NCBI GenBank assembly: GCA_034521465.1
Contig: JAXHMN010000008.1
Span: 248,001-312,000, forward strand
DNA: 64,000 bases
Source: SURF-28 sp034521465
Lineage (GTDB): Bacteria > Bacteroidota > Ignavibacteria > Ignavibacteriales > Melioribacteraceae
Direction of reading: 5' to 3'
How positions within the stretch are numbered: position 1 is the stretch's first letter; the number at the start of each line of letters is the position of its first letter. Shown here one piece after another: positions 30,072-40,421 of the stretch. The notes beneath the pieces were generated by a model. It made no database searches. It was not told where the DNA came from and saw nothing but the letters and a program-made list of their open reading frames with translations. The position numbers and the translations under genes are program-made.

Positions 30072-30899
30072 CTAATTTAATTGTTTGTTAAAGAATATAT
30101 TTGTTTCGTTTAATAATATTTCAAATTTCTCATTAGATCCGGAAAACGGATGCTGTACATTAAATGTGTGTCCGGTGTTGTGAATAATTAATAATTCCGT
30201 TTTAGATTTATCCGACCAATTAAAAATTGTTTCAGCTTCGGTAACCGGTACGGCAACATCTTGTTCACCATGAACAATAAAAAGAGGTTTGTTCATATTA
30301 GCAACTGCTTTTTTCATGCTTAATGACGACTCGGAATTTTCCTCAATATCCTTTAAGAAAGAATAATCCATTTTCATCATTTGATTAGTTCTTGAATTTA
30401 AAATTTCAAAATAACCTTTTTCTTTCCACTCTTTTTTTTGTCGATCTGAATAACGATCCAATTTAGCAACTGCCGACCATGTTGCAACTGCAGAAACATT
30501 ATCATTCGACGAACCGCATAAAATTGCATCCGCTCCACCGCGGCTGTGTCCTAACAATCCAATTTTTTTATCCGGATCAACTTCACCAAAGAAACCGTTA
30601 CGAAAAGAACTAATGATAAAATTCAATTCCTCTACTTCTCTTGAAAATGAATTTCGTGCAAATTTATCGAGTTCATCAAATTCTGTTAAACTTTCTCCAA
30701 CTCCGTTTAACGAAAAATTAAACGTGATAACAAAAAAACCATTACTAGAAAAGTAATCTGCTAAGTAAGGACCGAATCCCCAATCCTTAAAACCTTTGAA
30801 CCCGTGCACAAATATAATACAGGGATCATCAATTTTTCCGAAGGTAGTTAATCGAATAATTTCGTTATCATCGGTTTTCAGCACATAATCTTTGCTCAT
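30072..30899 (-). CDS. Alpha/beta hydrolase (dienelactone hydrolase-like)
   Basis: A 275-residue protein from ATG 30899 (MSKDYVLKTDDNEIIRL). The longer frame to 30935 lacks a reason to be used. The nucleophile elbow is IGLLGHSRGGADAIL (Ser about 119), the oxyanion region VHGFKGFKDWGFGPY, the acid likely in VHGEQDVAVPVTEAE and the histidine in HNTGHTFNVQHP. These give a complete catalytic triad of an esterase/peptidase-type hydrolase. No signal peptide. It precedes bioY by 14 bases on the same strand. The substrate is unknown. Confidence 0.83.
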   Translation of the reverse strand: MSKDYVLKTDDNEIIRLTTFGKIDDPCIIFVHGFKGFKDWGFGPYLADYFSSNGFFVITFNFSLNGVGESLTEFDELDKFARNSFSREVEELNFIISSFRNGFFGEVDPDKKIGLLGHSRGGADAILCGSSNDNVSAVATWSAVAKLDRYSDRQKKEWKEKGYFEILNSRTNQMMKMDYSFLKDIEENSESSLSMKKAVANMNKPLFIVHGEQDVAVPVTEAETIFNWSDKSKTELLIIHNTGHTFNVQHPFSGSNEKFEILLNETNIFFNKQLN

Positions 30900-31034
30900 G
30901 AACTTAAATATGCCGATAAGAGCCTGAAAAGTCAAGATTTTATATTTTCTTTTAATTTATTTCAGAAATTTTTAATTAATGTTATTTTGCAGATCGAATT
31001 GTATTTATTGTTTACTCTAATCTTGGAGAAATTA

Positions 31035-32180
31035 ATGAACTTTACTTATTCCGAAGATCACGAAATGCTGCGAAAAATGGTGCGTGATTTTACTGATGCT
31101 GAAATTAGACCCATCGCAGATAAAATTGATCAAAACGAAGAAATCCCAAAAAAATTGATGAAAAAATTAGGAGAAGTTGGGATTTTAGGAACACCATTTC
31201 CGGAAAAATATGGCGGTGGTGGATTTGGAGAAATTGGGTATTGTATTGCGCAAGAGGAAATTACAAAGGTATGCGGATCTACAGCCGCCTTTATCGGTGC
31301 ACATATTTCCATAGGAACAAATTCAATTTTTATCGGTGGCTCAGAAGAATTAAAACAAAAATATCTCCCTTCCCTCTGTGCCGGAGAAAAGATTGCAGCT
31401 TTCGCATTAACCGAACCTGAAGCCGGTTCCGATGCGTTCAACTTAAAAACAACCGCTAAACTCGAAAACGATAACTGGATTATTAACGGCGAAAAAGCTT
31501 GGATCACAAATGGTTCGGTTGCTGATGTAATTTCGATTTTTGCACGAACGCCAAAAGGAATTACGGGATTTGTCGTTGAAAAAGATTTTCCCGGAGTAAC
31601 CGTCGGTCCGAATGAAAAAAAACTTGGTATTAAAGGAAGCTCAACTAATTCAATTTCATTTGAAAACGTAAAAGTACCAAAAGAAAATATGATCGGTAAG
31701 GATGGGAGAGGTTTTCTGATTGCAATGAAAACTCTTGATGCCGGTCGACTTGGTATTGGAGCAAGTTCCGTTGGTGCTGCAAAAGAAATGTTGGAATTAG
31801 CAGTTACTTATGCAAATCAAAGAAAACAATTTGGAAAAGAAATTGCGAAATTCCAAGCCATACAATTTATGATTGCAGAAATGACAACTAAAATATATGC
31901 AATGGAAAGTATGTTATACAGATGCGCTTCAAGGTATGATGAAGGTAAAGATATTTCACAAGAAGCCGCAATGGTGAAACTTTTTTGTTCTGAACAAGTA
32001 TCAGAAGTAGCCGACATGGCATTGCAAATTCATGGTGGTATGGGTTTTTCCCGTGAAATTCCGGTAGAGCGATTTTATCGTGATGCTAGAATTCTTAGAA
32101 TTTTTGAAGGTACTAGTGAAATTCAAAAACTTATAATTAGTAGAAAGAGTATTAAAAACGGCGGATTGTGGAAAATTTAA
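31035..32180 (+). CDS. Acyl-CoA dehydrogenase
   Basis: An intact FAD acyl-CoA dehydrogenase of about 381 residues from ATG 31035, behind TTGGAGAAA. The longer frame to 30987 adds a hydrophobic stretch not seen in this family. Motifs are FPEKYGGGGFGEIGY, FALTEPEAGSDAFN, WITNGSVADVISIFA, QIHGGMGFSREIPVERFYRD and GTSEIQKLIISRKS, ending with the GGLWKI tail. Its stop abuts the HisA-like start, so it leads a tight five-gene operon. Chain-length preference cannot be told from the sequence. Confidence 0.93.
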   Translation: MNFTYSEDHEMLRKMVRDFTDAEIRPIADKIDQNEEIPKKLMKKLGEVGILGTPFPEKYGGGGFGEIGYCIAQEEITKVCGSTAAFIGAHISIGTNSIFIGGSEELKQKYLPSLCAGEKIAAFALTEPEAGSDAFNLKTTAKLENDNWIINGEKAWITNGSVADVISIFARTPKGITGFVVEKDFPGVTVGPNEKKLGIKGSSTNSISFENVKVPKENMIGKDGRGFLIAMKTLDAGRLGIGASSVGAAKEMLELAVTYANQRKQFGKEIAKFQAIQFMIAEMTTKIYAMESMLYRCASRYDEGKDISQEAAMVKLFCSEQVSEVADMALQIHGGMGFSREIPVERFYRDARILRIFEGTSEIQKLIISRKSIKNGGLWKI

Positions 32181-32934
32181 ATGAACAAGTTATTAGTTAT
32201 ACCGTCAATTGATATTAAAGACGGAAAAGCTGTGCGTGTAGTCCAGGGAATTCCGGAGCTAAATTGCTCTGCTTACGGTGATGATCCAGTAGAGATGGCA
32301 ATGATTTGGCGTGCAGAAAATGCTAAAACAATTCATGTAGTCGATTTCAATGCATCTCATAAACATTCTCACAAAAACTTTAAAATAGTAAAAGAAATTT
32401 GTGACTCGGTAATAATCCCTGTTGAATATGGCGGCGGCATTAAATCTTTTGAGGATGCAAAAGAAGCTTTTGATCTAGGAATATTTCGACTCGTTGTCGG
32501 CTCATTGGCTTTTGAAAATGAAAAAGAATTTAGTAAAATACTTAATGAATTTGGAGACCTTAGAATCGCAGCTGCAATTGATGTAATTGATAATGAAGTT
32601 GTTGATAAAAGGACGATCTTATAAAACCGGACTTTCACCAATTGATTATGCAAAACGTTTAGAGCAACTGGGAGTTTGCCGAGTAGTTGTAACAGATGTA
32701 AAAAGAAACGGAATGATGAGCGGACCAAATATTGAACTTTCAAATTCCATTGGTGCTGCAACTGGTTTGAAAGTTACATTATCCGGTGGAGTTGGCGGAT
32801 ACAATGATTTAATTAATGTTGATGAAAATCGTGGTGAACAAATTGATTCGGTAATAATTGGAAGAGCGCTTTATGAAAATAAATTTCCCTGCCAAAAAAT
32901 TTGGCGTGTTGCTGAATCCGGAATATTTAATTGA
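32181..32934 (+). CDS. hisA: HisA-like phosphoribosyl isomerase (one frame disruption)
   Basis: HisA opens the ribose of ProFAR in histidine synthesis. The start MNKLLVIPSIDIKDGKAVRV contains the first catalytic Asp (I-D-x-K-D-G). The middle has VIIPVEYGGGIKSFEDAKEA, and the end has VTDVKRNGMMSGPNIEL and VTLSGGVGGYNDL, with the second Asp in V-T-D. The frame shifts near 32605, where DNEVV continues as IKGRSYKTGLSPI. About 250 residues. It is not in a his operon: it sits between an acyl-CoA dehydrogenase and regulatory proteins, so a different sugar-phosphate substrate is possible. Confidence 0.82.
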
Positions 32935-32943
32935 GGTAAGCAA

Positions 32944-33507
32944 ATGAATGACACAAAAGAATTAATGAGTAGAAGTAGTAGTTTTTGGGCTAATCTGTTC
33001 AAAACTCCCGCAGAAAAAAGTGACCTTGAAGCGTTGCTTCTTTCTATGCCTCCTTTTCAAGATTTAAGAAATAAGTACATCAAGTTACTTATGCAGATTG
33101 TTCACAATCGTGCTTACGAAGCTAACGAGTATATTTTTTATCAAGGTGATCCGGGAATAGCTCTTTATATGATTCGTGAAGGAACTGCAGTTATAACGCA
33201 ATCAGTCAATGGTAGTGAAGTTGTTGAGCTCGCGCATTTAGAACGTGGTGATTTTTTCGGTGAACTTGCACTCTTGGATGATGAAGTAAGATCCGGTTCG
33301 GCAATCGCCACGGCACCTTCAAACATTGCTGTAATATTTAAACCGGATTTAGATGAATTCGTCGAACGATATCCGAAAGTAGGTATTAAAATTCTCAGAG
33401 GTATTTCAACAATTATTTCCACTCGTCTGCGAAAACTGAATGATGAATATTTTTCATTATACATTGATAAGCTTAAAGCGGAGGCAGCAAATGAAGAAAA
33501 TGATTAA
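32944..33507 (+). CDS. Cyclic-nucleotide-binding domain protein
   Basis: A 187-residue protein with a Crp/cNMP-binding jelly roll: EANEYIFYQGDPGIALYMIR, ELAHLERGDFFGELALLDD and RSGSAIATAPSNIAVIFKPD. The R-S-G-S at the phosphate-binding cassette departs from the usual R-x-A-x-x. A helix follows (RGISTIISTRLRKLNDEY), but no helix-turn-helix domain, so it is not a classic DNA-binding regulator. It sits 9 bases after the HisA-like gene and overlaps the stress-protein gene by 17 bases. It may sense a nucleotide and act on its neighbours; this is inference. Confidence 0.85.
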   Translation: MNDTKELMSRSSSFWANLFKTPAEKSDLEALLLSMPPFQDLRNKYIKLLMQIVHNRAYEANEYIFYQGDPGIALYMIREGTAVITQSVNGSEVVELAHLERGDFFGELALLDDEVRSGSAIATAPSNIAVIFKPDLDEFVERYPKVGIKILRGISTIISTRLRKLNDEYFSLYIDKLKAEAANEEND

Positions 33508-33961
33508 AAAAGTATTAGTACCAATCGATTTTTCGGATTACTCCATTAACGCTTTAAAATATGCCGTGGATTTCACACAACACTTTGAAGCAGACATGAT
33601 TCTTATATCAGTTATCGAACCAATGATCTACCCTGCTGATTTCAGCATGGGACAAGTTGCAATTCCGGCAACAGATCAGAATCTCACCGAGCGAGTTGAA
33701 AATGAGTTGAAAGATTTAGCGGAAAAAGAAATTGGTGATAAGGTAAAAACCAAAAGAATTATAAAGTCCGGTAAACCTTTTTACGAAATCAATGAAACCG
33801 CTCGCGATGAAGATGTTGATTTGATAATCATTGCAACACATGGGCACACCGGTGTTGAACATTTACTGTTCGGCAGCACCGCTGAAAAGGTTGTTCGTAA
33901 AGCCCCCTGCCCTGTACTAACATTGCGTGAGCCAATAAAAGGTTTCAGATTTGAAGAATGA
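33491..33961 (+). CDS. Universal stress protein (UspA family)
   Basis: A 156-residue UspA-fold protein from ATG 33491 (MKKMIKKVLVPIDFSDYSIN), preceded by GGAGGCA. The longer frame to 33440 lies inside the upstream gene. The ATP-binding-type ending is DLIIIATHGHTGVEHLLFGS followed by TAEKVVRKAPCPVLTLR, the G-x(2)-G-x(9)-G-S-x pattern. The start overlaps the cNMP-binding gene and the stop overlaps the eIF-2B-like gene (ATGA). The frame is intact. The cellular role is not deducible beyond stress association. Confidence 0.9.
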   Translation: MKKMIKKVLVPIDFSDYSINALKYAVDFTQHFEADMILISVIEPMIYPADFSMGQVAIPATDQNLTERVENELKDLAEKEIGDKVKTKRIIKSGKPFYEINETARDEDVDLIIIATHGHTGVEHLLFGSTAEKVVRKAPCPVLTLREPIKGFRFEE

Positions 33962-34737
33962 GTAAAAACAATCAAACTGTTACTCTTAATTCGATTATTT
34001 CTGATAACACATCCGGAAGCAGAGAGTTATTACAAAAACTTAATCACTATCTATCAAATCATAAAAATGAAATTGACGAGGAATTAATCTATTCTCTACA
34101 AGACTCCTTCTCAGAATTTCAATCAATTAAAAACTATCTCACACAATTAAACGAATCCTTATCTAATGATAATTTAGATAAATATTTCAGACAGTTTGAA
34201 GAAAACCAAAAAAGTGTTTTTGAAGAATTATTAATTAACATCAAACCGGAAATTGAACAAATAAATTCGTTCATCACAATTTCAAATAGTCAAACAATTT
34301 TAGAACTTTTCAAATTATTTCATAAAGAAAAAAGTTTTTTACGATTAACAGTGTGCGAAGGAAGACCAAATAATGAAGGCAGAATATTAGCAGAAAAATT
34401 ATCAAGAGAAGATATTGCTGTTTCATTGATTACAGAAGCACAAATATATGACGCTGTTCAAAAAGTAGAATGCGGAATTATTGGAGCGGATAAAATTCTG
34501 CCGAATGGAAATGTTGTTAATAAAGTTGGAAGTAACCTCTTAGCTTTGGCTTGCAAAGAGTTTAATAAACCATTTTTTGTTGTAACGGATAAATCAAAGT
34601 TCGCTAACGAAAATTCATTCGATAAAAAAGAAAAACCGGCAGATGAAATCTATAGCGGCAGCAACAAAATAAAAATCAGTAATTACTATTTTGAAGAAAT
34701 TCCAAAAGAGTTAATCACAAAAGTGATTACAAACTAA
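33958..34737 (+). CDS. eIF-2B/MtnA-family isomerase-like protein
   Basis: A 259-residue protein. The first half is helical and not recognisable. The C-terminal half has the eIF-2B alpha/MtnA pattern: RLTVCEGRPNNEGRILAEK (a substrate-site-like C-E-G-R-P), then VECGIIGADKILPNGNVVNK and VGSNLLALACKEFNKPFFVV. MtnA and ribose-1,5-bisphosphate isomerase share this fold and act on aldose phosphates. Start and stop overlap both neighbours, so it belongs to the same operon and converges with the TPR gene. The substrate is unknown; a sugar-1-phosphate isomerase is a guess. Confidence 0.75.
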   Translation: MSKNNQTVTLNSIISDNTSGSRELLQKLNHYLSNHKNEIDEELIYSLQDSFSEFQSIKNYLTQLNESLSNDNLDKYFRQFEENQKSVFEELLINIKPEIEQINSFITISNSQTILELFKLFHKEKSFLRLTVCEGRPNNEGRILAEKLSREDIAVSLITEAQIYDAVQKVECGIIGADKILPNGNVVNKVGSNLLALACKEFNKPFFVVTDKSKFANENSFDKKEKPADEIYSGSNKIKISNYYFEEIPKELITKVITN

Positions 34738-35321
34738 TCTAAATTTTCTAAAGATTGCTTGGCAAATTCAGCGGCATCAGAGTTCGGAAAATCATTAACT
34801 AATCTTTTCCATATTTCTTTTGCTTTTTCAGTATTACCTAACGAAGCTTCAACTGCACCTAAATTGTATATGACATCATCAGCGTTTGGATTTCTTTCAA
34901 GAACATATTCTAATTCAGATTTTGCTTCAAGATATTGCTGCATGTTATAGTAAACAGTCGCTAATTCAATTCTTAAATCATCCCTAGAATTATCTTTTTT
35001 CAAAATCTCTTGGTAAATATTAAGCGCATCATTCGGTTTATGAGCTGCCGCTAATAATCTTGCATATTCAATTGCATTTACTGTATCATCCGGATTTGAT
35101 TCATAGTTATCTTTTAGACGTTCCATTTTTTGTCTGAACTCAGCAGAGACATTCCCCGGAGAACTGCCTAAATTTTTATGAATTTCATCTTGCGGCATTG
35201 TTTGCTGTTGAGTAACATTTGGTTGGGGATTGTTCTGCTCATCATTTGTACTGAAAATAACTATTGCAACAATTACTAAAACAAAAACGGATAAATATAT
35301 ATAGACTGGTTTTAATTTCAT
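34734..35321 (-). CDS. Membrane-anchored TPR-repeat protein
   Basis: A 195-residue protein with an N-terminal membrane segment (VYIYLSVFVLVIVAIVIFST), a Gln/Pro-rich linker, then three tetratricopeptide-like repeats, for example NAIEYARLLAAAHKPNDALN, LATVYYNMQQYLEAKSELEY and NLGAVEASLGNTEKAKEIWK. The C-terminal domain most likely faces the periplasm, and such proteins usually act as scaffolds for assembly. It overlaps the end of the convergent eIF-2B-like gene by four bases. No partner is suggested by context. The frame is intact. Confidence 0.8.
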   Translation of the reverse strand: MKLKPVYIYLSVFVLVIVAIVIFSTNDEQNNPQPNVTQQQTMPQDEIHKNLGSSPGNVSAEFRQKMERLKDNYESNPDDTVNAIEYARLLAAAHKPNDALNIYQEILKKDNSRDDLRIELATVYYNMQQYLEAKSELEYVLERNPNADDVIYNLGAVEASLGNTEKAKEIWKRLVNDFPNSDAAEFAKQSLENLD

Positions 35322-35467
35322 CGATACTTCCCTTCATTTTGATACTTAGCTAACTTATTATAACAGCTAAATTTTTATGGAACAATACGTTTTTAATTTT
35401 GTAATAGTAAGAACTTGTTTATGATATTGCAAGACATAATATATTTTTTTATGTTTGTTCAAATTCA

Positions 35468-35908
35468 ATGAGAAGAAAAATAACAATATTATCCCTAATC
35501 TTTCTCTTAACGCTCTCAACCAGCGGTATGCCGCTGATCTTGCATTATTGCGGATCAATGGGATCGTTGACTTTATGGGATTCTATTAATTTTGGTGAGC
35601 AGTGTGAAATGCATTCACCGAAAATTAATTTAAATTCTTGCTGTGAATCCGAAACCGGAGATTTTACTAAAATCGTATCTGATTATGATAATTGCTGTGA
35701 AGATCTCATAATAGATAATTCGGTTAAGGATAATTTTCTATCTTCTAAAACTGAAGTTAAATCTTCAATTACACTTACTACTTTACTCCCAGTGAATTAT
35801 GAATTGAATACAAGTTCAATCTCTCATAATTTATCAATTGAAGATAGATCACCTCCAAATTTATCAAACAACAAAGTTTACCTTTCCAACTCAGTTTTTC
35901 TTATTTGA
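35468..35908 (+). CDS. HYC_CC_PP-type metal-associated protein
   Basis: A 146-residue exported protein with signal MRRKITILSLIFLLTLSTSG, then PLILHYCGSMGSL (HYC), NSCCESETG and DNCCEDLII (two CC pairs), and later DRSPPNLSN (PP). This set of motifs is that of the HYC_CC_PP family seen beside heavy-metal genes in Bacteroidota, from memory. The paired cysteines suggest soft-metal binding. It opens the copper/silver island, 229 bases before the HMA protein gene. Role inferred from motif and context. Confidence 0.72.
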   Translation: MRRKITILSLIFLLTLSTSGMPLILHYCGSMGSLTLWDSINFGEQCEMHSPKINLNSCCESETGDFTKIVSDYDNCCEDLIIDNSVKDNFLSSKTEVKSSITLTTLLPVNYELNTSSISHNLSIEDRSPPNLSNNKVYLSNSVFLI

Positions 35909-36137
35909 TATCATTTCATATCAAAACTGCTTGTCGTTTAGGAAATAAGATTTATTTACCTGAATAGCATAAGATATACTTAGATTATCTTATGGATTCA
36001 AAATAAAATTTTATCGATGGATTAAACTCTTAATCTTAATCCTAATATCCAATTAATCCGTTCAATTCTTGACAAAGCAGTTATTTCCTAAATTCATATT
36101 AACTAAATAAAATCATTACAAAAAAAGGAGTTTCACA

Positions 36138-36548
36138 ATGAAAACCATCAATAAATCTATTGTTCTGTTTTTATCAGTGATAATGTTGTCATTTATAAAT
36201 ATTTCTGCACAAGATGAGGCCGTCCGGGTGACAACCGAATTCAAAGTATTCGGTAACTGCGGCATGTGCGAAAAACGAATTGAAAAAGCGCTTAATGTTG
36301 AAGGCGTTGATTCGGCAGATTGGAATAAAGAAACAAAGATGGCAACCGTCGTTTTTAATCAAGCCAAAATTTCCGAAGAACAGCTCCATAAAAATGTAGC
36401 AGAAGTTGGTCACGATACTAAAATGTACAAAGCAGAAGATGAAGTTTATGCAGAACTACCAAACTGCTGCAAATTCGAGCGGGAAGAAACGGACAACAAA
36501 CATCACATGCATAAAGATGAAGATGAACATAAACATGAGATGCATTAA
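36138..36548 (+). CDS. Exported heavy-metal-associated (HMA) domain protein
   Basis: A 136-residue secreted protein with signal MKTINKSIVLFLSVIMLSFI ending near ISAQ, then an HMA domain with the metal loop FGNCGMCEKRIEKAL (C-G-M-C). The C-terminus is rich in His and Met (KHHMHKDEDEHKHEMH), suiting Cu(I)/Ag(I) capture in the periplasm. AAAGGAG lies nine bases upstream. A TTGACA at 36069-36074 and the AT-rich region before it may hold a promoter. It leads directly into cusA, 43 bases away. Confidence 0.85.
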   Translation: MKTINKSIVLFLSVIMLSFINISAQDEAVRVTTEFKVFGNCGMCEKRIEKALNVEGVDSADWNKETKMATVVFNQAKISEEQLHKNVAEVGHDTKMYKAEDEVYAELPNCCKFEREETDNKHHMHKDEDEHKHEMH

Positions 36549-36591
36549 TTAATTGTGGTAAAATCTTGCTATTAACAAACAGTAAAAGATA

Positions 36592-39500
36592 ATGGTAAAT
36601 AAAACAATAAAATTCTTTCTGGAAAATAAACTGGTTACGGTGCTGCTGCTCATTTTGTTCGTGGGCTGGGGCATCGTAACTGCTCCTTTTAATTGGGATA
36701 TTGAAATTCTTCCCCGCGATCCGGTTCCGGTTGATGCAATACCGGACATCGGTGAAAATCAACAAATTGTTTTTACAGAATGGATGGGAAGAAGTCCGCA
36801 AGATATCGAGGATCAAATCACCTACCCCCTCACAACTTCATTACTTGGAATACCTGGTGTAAAAAGTATTCGCAGCACCTCAATGTTCGGCTTCTCAAGT
36901 ATCTATATAATTTTTGAAGAAGATGTTGAATATTATTGGAGCAGATCACGTGTACTTGAAAAATTAAATTCCCTTTCAAGTGATTTGCTTCCCGAAGGTG
37001 TTTCACCAACTTTAGGCCCGGATGCAACTGCACTCGGACAAATTTTCTGGTACACACTGGAAGGACTTGATAAAGAAGGAAATCCGGTTGGTGGTTGGGA
37101 TCCGCATGAATTGCGTACAATTCAAGATTACTATGTTCGATACGCACTCACCGCTTCCGAAGGTGTTGCCGAAGTTGCTTCGGTTGGCGGATACGTAAAA
37201 GAGTATCAAGTTGATCTCGATCCGGCAGCAATGAAAGCGCATGATGTCGGAATAACGCAAGTAATGGAAGCTGTGAAGGAAAGCAATATTGATGTAGGTG
37301 CAAACACAATTGAGCTTAACTTAGTAGAATATTTTGTTCGTGGATTAGGATATGTAAAATCATTGGAAGATATCGAAGAAGCAGTCGTCAAAGTGAATGA
37401 TAATATTCCAATTAGAATTAAGGATATTGCAAAGGTTAATATTGGTCCCGCGCCTCGAGGTCACAGCGGAATTCTTGACAAAGGCGGTGTTGAAGCGGTA
37501 GGCGGAGTGGTTGTTGCGCGTTACGGTGATAATCCGTTGAAAGTAATCCAAAATGTTAAAGAGAAGATAAAAGAAATCTCGCCAGGACTTCCATCCAAAA
37601 CTTTAGATGACGGCACAATATCTAAAGTTACTGTTGTTCCCTTTTATGATAGAACTGAATTGATATACGAAACACTCGGCACACTAAACGAAGCGATCAT
37701 GCTTCAGATATTAATTACAATAATTGTGATCATCGTAATGGTGATGCATCTCCGCGCTTCATTGATGATATCCGGTCTGCTTCCGCTGGCGGTATTAATG
37801 GTATTTATAATGATGAAATATTTCAATGTTGACGCTAACATTGTAGCGCTTTCCGGTATCGCAATCGCAATTGGTACTTTGGTTGACTTGGGAATAATTC
37901 TCAGTGAAAATATTCTGCGACATAATGAAGAAGCGCCATCAGATCAGCCAATGCTGACAACCGTATATAATGCTTCAACCGAAGTTGCCTCTGCGATAAT
38001 TACAGCAGTCTCAACAACCATAATAAGTTTTTTACCTGTATTTACATTGCAAGCAGCGGAAGGAAAATTATTCGGACCGCTTGCTTTCACAAAAACTTTT
38101 GCTCTGATTGCTGCCTTAATAATTACACTTTTCATGATACCGGCATTTGCTCATTGGCTATTTTCTATAAAACCTAAAAATGAAACGAGAAAGATTTACT
38201 ACAATTTACTTGTAATTCTTTTAGGTATTTTCGCTCTTTGGTGGACAACTTGGGGCGGTGTCGTTTTAATTTTACTTGGGATTAATGGAGCGCTCTATAA
38301 TCTCTTTAAAGATCCCGAAACAAAAAACAAAACATTCTACCATCAATTGAAACTCTATCGTAATGAAGCGCTTTTAAATGTATTTGTTAATAAGCATGAC
38401 ACAATAACTGTCGCAATTATTATGGGTTCGGTCGCATGGCTGCTCGCGGGAGAATGGCTTCCTCTCGGAGTTCAAAATTCATTGTTGTTGAACTTTCTAT
38501 TTATCATTGTAATTATAGCTTTGGTACTTGGACTATTCAAAATTTTCATAAAGTATTATCCGAAACTGCTAGCACTATTTCTTGAAAACAAAAAACTTTT
38601 TCTTGCTGTACCATTTTTCATAATTGTTTTCGGACTCAACATCTGGCTTGGCTTTGATAAGGTTTTTGGTTTCGTTCCTAAAACTTTTGATTTGATTGGA
38701 GTAAATGTTAGAACAACTTCTCTGTGGAGTTCATTGACACACTCCTTCCCGGAATGGGCAAAGAGTTTATGCCCGCTTTAGATGAAGGATCATTTCTATT
38801 GATGCCTACATCTATGCCGCACTCCGGAATTGAAGCAAACCAAAAATATTTGCAGCAATTAGATATGCGTGTTGAAGCAATTCCAGAAGTGGAAACTGTT
38901 GTGGGTAAAGCCGGTCGTGTTGACAGTCCACTTGATCCTGCGCCTATGTCGATGTTTGAAAATGTTATTCTTTATAAAAATGAATACAAAACAGACGAAA
39001 ATGGTTATCCGATCAGATTTAAGGTTGATGAGGATAATAAATTTGTTCGAGACGAAAACGGTAATCTAATTGAAGATGATGACGGAAGATATTTTCGACA
39101 ATGGCGTGATCACATAAAAACTCCCGATGATATCTGGGATGAAATCGTTAAAGCAACAAGTAATATCCCCGGTGTAACATCGGCACCAAAATTACAACCG
39201 ATTGAAACACGTCTGGTGATGCTTCAAACCGGTATGCGTGCACCGATGGGCATTAAAGTTTATGGCCCTGATCTAAAATCAATTGAAAACTTCAGTATGA
39301 AGTTGGAAACTATACTGAAAGAAGTTCCTTCCGTGAAATCAGAAGCAGTTTTTGCAGACCGCAGTTTGGGAAAGCCGTACATGGAAATTGATCTCGATAG
39401 AAAAGCAATTGCTCGTTACGGTTTAAGTATTGCCGATGTTCAAATGTATATCGAAGTTGCAATAGGTGGTATTCCATTAACGCAAACTGTAGAAGGACGA

Positions 39501-40421
39501 GAACGATTCAACATTCGAGCAAGATACGCTCGTGAATTTCGTGATGACCCGGAAATGATAAAGAAAATTTTCATCCCGACTCCCACCGGGACACAGATTC
39601 CGCTCGGTGAAATAGCAGAAGTTACCTTTAAGCAAGGTCCGGCTATGATTCGGGGTGAGAACACATTTTTAGTTGGTTATGTTATTCTCGATAAACGCGA
39701 AGGATTTGCTGAAGTAACCGTTGTTGAACAAGCCCAAAAATATATTGAATCTAAAATTGATTCCGGTGAGTTGGAAGTACCACCAGGAATCAGTTATCAA
39801 TTTTCCGGAAGTTACGAAAATCAAGTGCGCGCCGAAAAGCGATTGAGCATTATCGTTCCTTTGGTACTCGTTGTAATATTCTTGATACTTTATTTTCAAT
39901 TCCGTTCCTCAACTACTTCTTTTATGATCTTTACCGCTATTGTACTTGCTTTTGCCGGCGGATTTGTAATGTTGTGGTTATACGGACAAGATTGGTTCAT
40001 GGATTTTTCACTCTTCGGAACCAACATGAGAGAACTTTTCCAGATGCGTGAATTCAATTTAAGTGTTGCAGTTTGGGTTGGATTTATTGCACTGTTCGGT
40101 ATTGCAACCGATGACGGAGTTGTAATTGCAACATACTTGAAACAAAGCTTCCAAAAACATAAACCGGAAAACTTAGAAGAAATTCGCAGTGCAGTTCTGG
40201 AAGCGGGACAAAAAAGAGTACGTCCTTGTTTGATGACAACTGCAACAACTTTACTTGCACTACTCCCTATTCTTACATCAAGCGGCAGAGGCGCTGATAT
40301 AATGATCCCAATGGCGATACCAGCTTTCGGTGGAATGACAATAGCTTTAATTACACTTTTTGTTGTTCCGGTACTTTATTCAGCACGTGAAGAATATTTA
40401 TTAAGGAAGAATCAAAAATGA
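36592..40421 (+). CDS. cusA: Heavy-metal RND efflux pump, CusA-type (one frame disruption)
   Basis: The inner-membrane proton-driven pump of a Cus-type tripartite efflux system. The N-terminus has the first transmembrane segment and NWDIEILPRDPVPVDAIPDI, then ISFLPVFTLQAAEGKLFGPL. The C-terminal half has MPTSMPHSGIEANQKYLQQL, LVMLQTGMRAPMGIKVYG and GIATDDGVVIATYL. The frame shifts near 38745. Joined, it is about 1275 residues, larger than the E. coli pump (about 1050). The excess lies in a membrane-rich insert at about residues 530-700 and a charged stretch near 38980-39110. Metal (Cu or Ag versus Zn, Co or Ni) is inferred from neighbours. Confidence 0.9.
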
